From positions 18,192,491-18,256,490 of the forward strand of contig OY720345.1 in assembly GCA_963082975.1 (NCBI GenBank): 64,000 nucleotides of DNA. Direction: 5' to 3'. The notes beneath the pieces are model-generated. The model was not told where the DNA came from and made no database searches. It was given only the letters and a program-made list of their open reading frames with translations. Made by a program: the position numbers and the translations under genes. Position 1 is the stretch's first letter. Every line of letters begins with the position of its first letter. Positions 55,360 through 64,000 of this stretch are shown here, one piece after another. The DNA comes from Labia minor (taxonomy: Eukaryota; Arthropoda; Insecta; Dermaptera; Spongiphoridae).

Positions 55360-57498
55360 CTTTATAAAAAGACAAATAAATAATAAAATCAAATAGTTAG
55401 CTCAGGGCTATTCAATTTGCATTTTGCATCTAATATATAAAATAAATTAACCTGCCAATAGATTGTGTTCCTTAAAACTTATATTAATGTGATTTCACAG
55501 AACAAAGAATTTCCCCAAATTTCTCAACTCCAATGAAGTAATTATCTGATTTACTTAATATTCTAATTGAATAGCCCTTAATTATTAATTAAATAAGAAT
55601 AATAACTTAAATACTTTGGAACCAGGTTACTTTCACACATACAATTTAAGGAAATTTGAAAGTAATTTTAATTAAAAAAAAAAAAGTAAAAACAAATTAC
55701 CCAATAAATATTTATTGCCGTTTCCGTTATATAATGATAACTTTTAATTTTTTTATAAAATTGGAGGTATTCACTTTCGTAAAACAAATGGATTTATAAC
55801 TGCATTCCTAGAGAAAAAATAAAAAAAAATTATGAAAAATTTGGAACTATGTAGAATGATTAACATAGGAAAAAGTATAATTTCCAGAATACTGAAAAGT
55901 TATAATTATTAATTTTTTTTTTAATAAGAATGAGCAAATAAAAAATACCGAGATTATTTAGTATTTTTTAAATAAAAATATTATCTATATTATTTTTTTT
56001 TCAAGTTTATTCTTTTAAAATTAAAATCATTAATTCCTTTTTTTAAAAAAACGTGTTAATCTATTATGCTTTATTCAGGAATTCTTTTTATTTACAAATG
56101 TTTTAAAAGTATATATTTTTTTTAAAATTAACAAGAAATATTAAGGAAAAACAAAATTATAGTATTTTTAATTAGAACATGCCGATAAAAAAAAATAACG
56201 AATAAGTGAAAATATTTGAAAATTTACACTTGGAAAAATCAAATGTCGTTAAGTTTTTAATTACATATAGTTTATATATATCTCGTTAATAACAAACACA
56301 TTTGTAAATACAAATGAAATATAAGGCAATTTTCTAATGAACAGATTTTCGAGTATAATAATTTAAATAATGTCCAAATGTTTTAAAATAAAACAAAAAA
56401 CCGACGCGACTTTCTAACCTCACAGAAAATTAAACAATTTATTTTTAAAATATTACTTTAATAATATACTTACATTTTTTTAATAAATATAAATAAAAAA
56501 TGAATAGAGATATTATAGTCCTTTTTTAACAAGACATACTTGTTCTATTGAAAAAACTAGCTGAAAAGAAATTTTACTGAAAAATTTTTATGCTAAGCTA
56601 GTTTATTCTTTAAATGTAGATGGCGCTTAAAGTTCCCAGGGCTAACCAAAAGGGGGGAGGTTGAGATCAATTCAGCAGCATTGACCTTGAAATCTTGCAC
56701 CAACTTCGCGCCACTAACAGACTCCAAAGTTAATACTAGAAATCAAAATTTCTATGTATATATCAAAAAAGCCCTTATATTATTATATAATTAAGAGAAT
56801 TTTAATTAAAAGGAGAAAATATGTTATTTGTACTAGTATATACTTTTTTAATTTTAAAAATGTATTATATAAATTTTCAATCTACAATTAATAATAATTA
56901 TAACGATAAGTTATGAATCTATATACATTTTTCAAAACAAAATATATCAAACGAACTATTAGTCTGAAGCCTTTTTCTATATATATATATTAATTCATCT
57001 ACTATATGTATATAACAATACATGTGTAATATAAATGAAAAATTCTGGTAGATCTTTTCTGGGCGCTTTTATTATTTATATTTTTAATATTCCCGGGAAT
57101 TTCAGAAAATCTAAAAAAAGAAAAAAAATTAAAATATTAAAGAAAAATCAATAATCAGATATATAAAACTATTTATAATTATATTTATTCAATATTGAAA
57201 AAATTACTTTTTAATAAAAAAAAACATTTAAAAGAAAAATTAATAATCTTTTAAAGTAAAAACTAATTATCCTCTCGATCTCCTGATGATGAAGTGGGTT
57301 CATTTATATCCATAGGAATGTTTTAGTTTTTGGTATAATTATTATAATTTATGCTATATAATGAATACGAGTTTTATTTAATCGTATCTAAAGTGGTATA
57401 CTCTTGGGGTAGTCAACTTGAAAACGACTCTGTTCCAATGTCACCAAGTTTAGAAAAAAATAATAAAATGTTATAGAATTGAAAATTAAAAATCTATC

Positions 57499-57532
<34 letters not shown>

Positions 57533-57942
57533 AATAAAAAGTGTTAATGATTAGTAGCAAAATCTCTATTTATTTTCATCAGACTTGGTTATACATTCTA
57601 GAATATTCGTATGTAATTGTATCTATCAATGTGGCGCTTCTGAACTTCTTGGCTGCAGTAACCACATTCCTCCAACTGTTCTTATTATACCTTCTATCTT
57701 CTCCCAATGGGCTCATGTCCTTAATTATGTTTGGCTTAAAATAATCTTCTTACTTTATTCATTTGAACCACGTGTTTTATTATTCGAATTATGTAGAGCT
57801 CATTTAATTTCATGGACCACAAATAATGGTTATATATCATTTAATTGATATCTTTTGATAAGACGCTTGCCGATTGCTATCTTAATTTAAACTTTTCTCG
57901 AAAAAGTATATATTTAATATTAATTTTTATATTATATAAAAG
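55360..57942 (-). other. Upstream intron or 5' region of the Sex-lethal-like gene
   Basis: Mostly AT-rich. A block at about 56600-56740 is much richer in GC (on the - strand GTTAGTGGCGCGAAGTTGG and further) and might hold an untranslated first exon or promoter. At 57313-57264 on the - strand an ATG frame reads MDINEPTSSSGDREDN. If the weak GT at 57264 were used as a donor it would be in phase with exon A. Neither is proven. Confidence 0.25.
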
Positions 57943-58365
57943 ATCTGTTCAAAAGAAAACGTGAATTTGGAATTTTCAGGGGCTGTGTACATTCGATTAT
58001 CGAAATAATTTTTTGTTATGTTGGTACACATATGTTTCTCATATAATAACATTATCAACCATTTTGGATTAGTATCTTGTTATTGAGTGAGTTAGTTAGT
58101 TAGTCAGTCACGTTTTTGTGTGTTCTTCGATTTCTTAAAGAATCTGTATTCAATTTTGCGTTAAAAATGGAATAAAGTGCTCCAAACCCCTTAAAATGTT
58201 GACTGTGACTTCGGCGAGTCTACTTTGTCTCAAAAAAAAGTCGAATTGGCAGTCGTGGGACTGGCCGACAGAAGTGAAAACTTGTGCGTAAGAAATTTGA
58301 AAGCAGACGGAATGCGCACCAGCTTCACGAGAAAAATGAAATTTATATACGTATATATATATATA
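57943..58365 (+). pseudogene. Mariner element, 5' terminal repeat, leader and start of transposase
   Basis: AGATCTGTTCAAAAGAAAAC matches the terminal repeat of the remnant at 32447, as does the leader with GTTGGTACACATATGTTTC. After an ATG at 58168 with a stop, shifted frames show FGESTLSQKKV and NLKADGMRTS, which fit the helix-turn-helix region of this mariner type. The element is interrupted here by other repeats and resumes at 60768. Confidence 0.6.
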
Positions 58366-58452
58366 TATATATAAAATTCATAATTATTTTTTTCAGCAAA
58401 CTGATTATTATTACAAAAATATTAAAAATACGATGTGTATGAATATATATAT

Positions 58453-58660
58453 ATATGTCTGTCTGTCTGTCTGTCTGTCTGTGTGTGTGTCTGTCAAATA
58501 CTCAAAAACTACCCGTCCGATTGCGATGAAACTTTCAGGGATTGTTGTGGGCGTCCCAGGGAAGGTTTTAGTGTAGTTAAATCCAAAATTAATTTATCCA
58601 AAATTAATTTAATTAGTAATATTTTGGTAAAAGTCTATTTATGGTTACCATGGTTACATT
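58453..58660 (+). repeat. CTGT microsatellite with linked repeat
   Basis: About seven CTGT units followed by GTGTGTGTGT, then ACTACCCGTCCGATTGCGAT and GAAACTTTCAGGGATTG. The linked part resembles 42600-42680. Confidence 0.6.
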
Positions 58661-58998
58661 GAAAAATTTACAATAAATAAATAAAAATAATTGGAAATCT
58701 TTTCAACTTATTATTTTGATAAATTTTATTAATATTTTTAATTTTTTTTAAACTGCCAAAAATAACATACCCATAATAATAGTTGTAATAAAAATAAAAA
58801 TATAAATCACAATGTAAGTAAAATATTGAATCGTTTTATTTATATTGTTTCAATTATTGTTTGAATATTTATTAAATTTATATATAGATTAATTTACATG
58901 TTTAAATGTATATTTAATAAATTTATTTATTGATTCTTAATATTAATAATTCCAATTATTTTCTTGAAATTTTTTTTTATTTAAAAGCATATTCAGCA

Positions 58999-59323
58999 TA
59001 TCTCGCAAATTTGAATTGGATTAAATAACATATATTAATTTAAATTAAATTAAATTAATTCAATTATAAATTAAAATTAATAAATAATATTTATTAAACC
59101 AGCGAAAGTTTGGCTCTTTTTTGATGGCACCGCGTCACGTGTTGGCGCGTGAGATTTCCAGTGTTAAAAAAATTAATTCTGGTACTTTCAGCAATTCAAT
59201 TTTCGATGTTGAGATTTTGATGTTTTTGATGTTATAAATAATATTTATTAAATTATAATTTAATTAATTTAATTTAATTTAAATTAATAAATATTATTTA
59301 ATCAAATTCAAATTTGCGAGATA
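58999..59323. repeat. Inverted-repeat segment with a 100-bp loop
   Basis: TATCTCGCAAATTTGAATT at the left is mirrored by AATTTGCGAGATA at the right, with AT-rich arms of about 95 bp. The loop (about 59106-59205: GTTTGGCTCTTTTTTGATGG … GGTACTTTCAGC) is repeated directly after the right arm at 59341-59440. Confidence 0.6.
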
Positions 59324-59403
59324 GTCGAGTGGATAGTGGAGTGTTTGGCTCTTTGTTGATGGCACCACGTCACGTGTTGGCGCGTGAGATTTCCAGTGTT
59401 AAA

Positions 59404-60768
59404 AAATTAATTCTGGTACTTTCAGCGATTCTATCAAGCTCAAATTCTATATATAGCAGTTTTATACAATTGAAGACCTTAGAGCGAAACAATGGTAAGC
59501 CACTTTTGTAGAAAATTGTTTTATTCTTAATTATATATATCTAAGAAATAATAGTTGCTGACTTTTTCCCTTTACTGATATTACATATTGTGCAAATTTG
59601 AAATATATGCAGTAAACCCAATGTTTTCTATCTTTTCTCTAAACTTTAAACTGCAATATCTCAACATTTTGATTTTGTGGCTTACCACTGTTTCGCTCTA
59701 AGGTCTTCAATTATTAATCCTGTGAAAAATTATCAAACATATATCTTTATTTTTATGGTCACACACACACACACACACACATATTTAAAAATTAATTTAT
59801 TAAAATATATATTATATAATATATTATATATAGTATATAATTTAATATATATATATATATATATATATTCAGAAATTAATTTTAAATTATATAAATATAT
59901 TAGAAATTAATTTAATATAATTTAACACATAATAATATATTAAAATATTTTATTTTATATATACATAATTTAGTAATACTGATTATTAATGTAAATATAA
60001 ATAATAATATTTAATATGGCAAATATGTAAAATTTTGTAAAGAATGTATCAGAAGTTTAGTGTCTAACATTCTGGCGTATTGCGCATGCGTATATCGGTC
60101 GGGTCGGTGTCGTTTTGGAATCTCACGCGAAATCTATATTTTTTCCCCATCCGCAAAAGTGCTCAACGCCGCTAAAGAAGTTTTCACTTCAAAAATTAAT
60201 TCTGGTACTTTCAGCGATTCTATCAGGCTGAAATTCTATATATAGCAGTTTTATACAATTATTAATCATGTGAAAAATTATCAAACATATATCTTTATTT
60301 TTACGGTCACACACACACACACACACACATATTTAAAAATTAATTTATTAAAATATATATTATATAATATATTATATATAGTATATAATTTAATATATAT
60401 ATATATATATATATTCTGAAATTAATTTTAAATTATATAAATATATTAGAAATTAATTTAATATAATTTAACACATAATAATATATTAAAATATTTTATT
60501 TTATATATACATAATTTAGTAATACTGATTATTAATGTAAATATAAATAATAATATTTAATATGGCAAATATGTAAAATTTCGTAAAGAATGTATCAGAA
60601 GTTTAGTGTCTAACATTCTGGCGTATTGCGCATGCGTATATCGGTCGGTCAGTCGGGTCGGTGTTCAGTCGGGTCGGTGTCGTTTTGGAATCTCACGCGA
60701 AATCTATATTTTTTCCCCATCCGCAAAAGTGCTCAACGCCGCTAAAGAAGTTTTCACTTCAAAAAATG
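59404..60768. repeat. Recent tandem duplication, unit about 570 bp
   Basis: Copy I (59404-60194, including a 237-bp insertion) and copy II (about 60195-60768) are almost identical. Each begins AATTCTGGTACTTTCAGCG, includes a CA microsatellite (59759-59782 and 60306-60328) and an AT microsatellite, and continues through GCGTATTGCGCATGCGTATA and CCCCATCCGCAAAAGTGC to TTTTCACTTCAAAAA. Copy II has an extra local duplication of GTCGGGTCGGTGT (about 60645-60680). Confidence 0.87.
59472..59708. mobile_element. MITE with GAAGACCTTAGAGCG ends, inserted in duplication copy I
   Basis: GAAGACCTTAGAGCGAAACA at the left is mirrored by TGTTTCGCTCTAAGGTCTTC at the right (about 32 bp of inverted repeat ending at GGTAAGCCAC). 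Flanked by AATT on both sides. The second copy of the tandem duplication has the uninterrupted sequence TATACAATTATTAATC at about 60249-60264, so the empty site is visible and a 4-bp target duplication is confirmed. Confidence 0.88.
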
Positions 60769-61378
60769 TTAATTATTTGTACAAGCGCTTTAAAAAAGCA
60801 CGCCAAGTCCGATCAAATGTGAAGGGTTTGCTCACTTTCTTAGATTACAATGGCGTGGTGTATAATGAGTTCTTGCCAACAGGTCGTACTGTTAATAAGG
60901 AATACTACAAGGAAGTTAAGCAACGTTTTCGTGGAGCAATACGGCTCAAACGATTGGAATTGTGGAAAAATAAATCATGGAGTCTGCATCACGATAATGC
61001 ACCAGCTCACATTTCATTGCTTGTTTGTGATTTTTTTGGCCAAAAACAAAACCGCCATCTTGCCTCAACCACCGTATTCACCATATTTGGCTCCCTGCGA
61101 CTTTTTCCTATTCCCAAAACTGAAGAGAGCATTGAAAGGAAAGCGTTTTGCCACAATTGATGAGATAAAGTCGGAATCGAAGAACGAGCTGTAGGCTATT
61201 CCGAAAAGCGCATTTCAGAAGTGCTTCAACGATTGGAAGAAGCGCTGGTATAAGTGCATTATATCTTAGGGGAATTACTTTTAAGGGGACAAAATGGATT
61301 TTGATGAATAAATAAATACTTTTAGAAATATATATATATAATTCAAAATTCACCTTTTCTTTAGAACAAACCTCGTAG
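60768..61378 (+). pseudogene. Mariner element, transposase C-terminal half and 3' terminal repeat
   Basis: KKARQVRSNVKGLLTFLDYN, FLPTGRTVNKEYYKEVKQR and WSLHHDNAPAHISLLVCDFF give the middle and second catalytic Asp. A shift follows, then SPYLAPCDFFLFPKLKRALK with the third Asp and FQKCFNDWKKRWYKCI-type tail. The 3' terminal repeat reads inversely as ACGAGGTTTGTTCTAAAGAA (ends about 61378). It is the right half of the element begun at 57943. Confidence 0.85.
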
Positions 61379-62980
61379 TTATGAAAAACGTTTTGTGTAT
61401 GCTAGGTTGGAAAACGTGCTGGTGAAAACCTAGTTTCTCTCGAAAGTATGAGTCTCGAATTACATTAATAATAAAAGAAATTTAAAATTCAACAAATTTG
61501 TTAGATTCTAAATTAAAATTATTTCAAATTATTTATATGAGAATGAAAAAAAGAACACTTTTTTGTTAGTTTTATATTGAAAAACAAATAAACATGGAAT
61601 TGCAAATTTATATATAATTTTTAAAAATGTAAAATAAAATCTTTGAAAATCCATTATTTTTCTTTTCATTAATAATAATAATAAATCAGAATAAATCAGA
61701 ATTTAACAAGAATAAATAATCATTGAACTCCTAGGGAAAAATTTGCTAAGTTAATAATTTACAGGTTTAAGGTTTTTGTGACATATTACAAATTTTGTAA
61801 AAATTAGAAAATATATAATGAATTATTCAACTCTATATTTTGTCTCCATTTATTATTATTTATTTAAAGTAAAAATTTAGTATAAATACATATCCTTATG
61901 TTTTCGTAGTATTTAATTTTGTCTCATATATTTTTAATATATAATTCACATTAATAAAATTTTGGGGTATAATAAAATAAGGTTTGATTAATAAGAAAAT
62001 CCAATGATTAAATTAAATTAAAAACAAAATTTAATGTTATTTTAGGGATGTTATTTTGATATTTTTTCAATTATTAAAAAAACCAGAGCTTATTTTATTT
62101 ACTTTTTATACTAAATTTTTCTTTTTAATTGTGCAACAAAAAAAAAAAAAAAAAAAAAAAAAAAATTATATTTATTTTCTAATATACGACTCTGCATTTT
62201 TGTTTTTTAATTATTCACAACGAAAAAATATTATTAATTATTTCCAACTGAATTACGTAGGGATTAGATTACTTAAGACTACAATGTTCCCCCTCCATCC
62301 TTAGATTAGTTATTTTTTTTACGGATTTTAATAAAACAAAAAATAAAACGAATTATTTGTATTAATAATATAATATATATATAATATATTATATTATTAT
62401 TAATTATTTATATATATTATCTTATAAAAATAAAAACATAAGTTTATTACTAAAAACAAAAAACAATATCATTTTCGTCTTTCAAAATTTTTAATTGATA
62501 TAATTAATGCTAGAGAAAATTTTATACATAATATTGCATATAGTGAATTTGAAATTAAATTTGTTATAAAATGTAAATATCTAAATATTTTATACTAAAA
62601 TTCATGATTTTAGAGATGAGGCACGATGATGTATTAATTTTATTACAAAAATAAATTTGGAATAGAATAGACTACATAATTTGAAAAAAAAAAATTAAAA
62701 TATATTAAAAAGAATATAATTAAAATAATTTTTTTTTTATTTAATAAATTCCAAACGTTAGAACTTATCTAATGAAAAGACAACTTGATTATATATATTT
62801 CACTAAAATTATTTCAAATTCCCCTTATTTAATTAAAATCTAGTTCAAGTGTTGATTTACCTGTTATTTTCAAGTTGATTCATAAAAAGTATGCTTTTGG
62901 AAAAGGTGTCCATCGTAACATTTGACCGACACTAAAAAAATACTAGATAGAGGTAGGAAAATATGAGCTGAAATGGTAGA
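61379..62980. other. AT-rich DNA
   Basis: No gene. A run of about 27 A lies at 62139-62165 and an AT-rich palindromic block (TAATATAATATATATATAAT) near 62365-62400. Confidence 0.35.
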
Positions 62981-62984
62981 AAGG

Positions 62985-63115
62985 GGATATTATGGTGGCT
63001 CTCAGGGACAAGGGGTTGCAGGGTGGAATCCCCGCACTGCCGATTGCCTGGGCAACTTTACGAAATTTCCCGAAGTGAATAACGAAAGGGAAAATCGAAT
63101 TGTATACGATTATGA
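62985..63115 (+). repeat. tRNA-derived SINE-like repeat
   Basis: GGTGGCTCTCAGGGACAAGG (A-box-like) is followed 20 bp on by GGGTGGAATCCCCGCACTGC (B-box-like), then CCTGGGCAACTTTACGAAAT and TTCCCGAAGTGAATAACG. This is the usual order of a tRNA head and a body in arthropod SINEs. The length and B-box mismatch argue against a working tRNA. Confidence 0.55.
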
Positions 63116-63725
63116 AATCTGCCTAGGATAATTGTTGAAAATAATTAAAAATAGGTTAGTATTCTAATTGAATTAGGATATTGAATTAAAAAAAAAATAA
63201 TATTAAAATTTCCTTAAAGTATTCAAATTGAGAAATCGAAAAATATTAATAAATTATTAAGTTATATATTAAAATAATATATTGACAAGATTTTTATACT
63301 AAAATTGTAAAATTTTAAACATTTAATGGTAGGACCTAAACTACCAATAAATATCAAGGTAATAATTGATATGCATTACAATTTCAAAATAGAACAATTT
63401 ATCATATCTTAAGCCCCTGACATGTGTTGTGTTATATAATTCCCCTCCAAATATAATCACATAAACAACAATTATAATACTATATTTAGTACAATATTAT
63501 TTAAAAATAAAGCGTTGAGTTAAAATTTGAAAAAACCCTAAGTACTTAAATTTACTACATATCATTATATATATATATATAATTCTATACATAAAGGTAT
63601 CTGTATGATATACTTTATTTTGTAAAATTCGTTTTTAGGCGTTTCTTTACGAAAATTGCACATATAAGTAACAAAAATAATAGTATATATCAGTAAATAT
63701 TATTTAGTCATTTCCAAAAACAAGA
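63116..63725. other. AT-rich spacer
   Basis: Nothing seen beyond an AT microsatellite near 63567-63583. Confidence 0.35.
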
Positions 63726-63945
63726 TGAGCCCAATTTTCAATCTCCATCAGCGTGTAGAATTCTTAACTGTTAGAAGAATTTCCTCTGGCCCTTTAAATC
63801 CATTATAACAATTAAATGTGGAGGGTGTCCAAGCTAAGCGCGAAGCCTTTAATATATTAACTGCATCAAGTGATCATTCTTCTAGGCCTGAGCCTTGTTA
63901 GAAGATCGGGGACCATTGACGATGTAAAACCCTTTTCAAGAATTA
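63726..63945 (+). other. Coding-like remnant of unknown origin
   Basis: One frame reads MSPIFNLHQRVEFLTVRRIS, a stop, then VEGVQAKREAFNILTASSDH and another stop. Composition is far less AT-rich than around it. Not recognised; it ends near a run of 13 A. Confidence 0.25.
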
Positions 63946-64000
63946 AAAAAAAAAAAAATAAGACAGTGGTTTTTAAAAATTTATTATAAAAAATACCATA

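Noticed and set aside
59677-59910. A 77-codon frame
   Set aside because: It runs through CA and AT microsatellites and a MITE end.

Overview
The window is 64 kb of very AT-rich eukaryotic nuclear DNA with GT-AG introns, many AT and other microsatellites, and a heavy load of decayed transposons. Several mariner families, piggyBac, hAT elements, Ty3/gypsy and BEL/Pao retrotransposons, jockey-type LINEs and tRNA-like SINEs are present. This fits an arthropod. A parasitic copepod such as a sea louse is my guess from the overall character of the sequence, not a proven assignment. There are no prokaryotic operons, CRISPR arrays or rRNA genes.

Two host genes are supported. At the left edge (2-2024, + strand) are the last three exons of a WD40 protein that resembles WDR82/Swd2, the COMPASS-associated subunit, but is clearly diverged from it. 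On the - strand, spread from 55.4 kb down to 32.1 kb, is a two-RRM RNA-binding protein of the Sex-lethal/ELAV group. It looks most like Sex-lethal because the second RRM ends in an EEHGK-QKA segment. Its exons A-E (55359 to 50023) join with good splice sites and consistent phase. Exon E can either run on to its own stop, with an AATAAA 36 nt beyond, or use an internal GTGAGT donor at 50243. That donor is in phase with a glycine/proline-rich terminal exon F about 18 kb away (32284-32094), so two alternative C-termini are predicted.

From 4.4 to 25.6 kb there is a transposon graveyard: a jockey RT fragment, a chimeric mariner, a Ty3 gag, a mariner, a jockey ORF1, a Ty3 RT/RNase H, and an unidentified protein remnant. 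That remnant is interrupted by a piggyBac, which is itself interrupted by a complete hAT element (8-bp target duplication), which in turn carries a MITE bounded by TTAA. Next come a nearly whole Ty3/gypsy gag-pol with a damaged RT active site, a BEL/Pao gag cut by a mariner, a LINE on the - strand, a roughly 43-bp degenerate minisatellite, two more mariners, and a GC-rich solo LTR. The LTR has a TATA box and a heat-shock-element-like palindrome.

From 25.6 to 64 kb the sequence is mainly AT-rich intron and flank of the Sex-lethal-like gene. It is dotted with short non-autonomous elements whose ends and target duplications can be read directly: nested hAT MITEs at 26.2 and 26.7 kb, others at 43.1, 45.1, 48.7, 49.0, 49.4 and 53.7 kb, and a palindromic family with three copies. 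There is also a degenerate tandem array (39.4-43.1 kb), tRNA-like SINE copies near 46.6-47.2 and 63.0 kb, and a recent tandem duplication (59.4-60.8 kb). In the duplication one copy carries a 237-bp MITE and the other shows the empty site.

I did not find a clearly new biological system. The most interesting items are the alternative terminal exons of the Sex-lethal-like gene, the diverged WDR82 paralogue, the large palindromic element family, and the nested piggyBac/hAT/MITE with an odd 57-bp duplication of its target.
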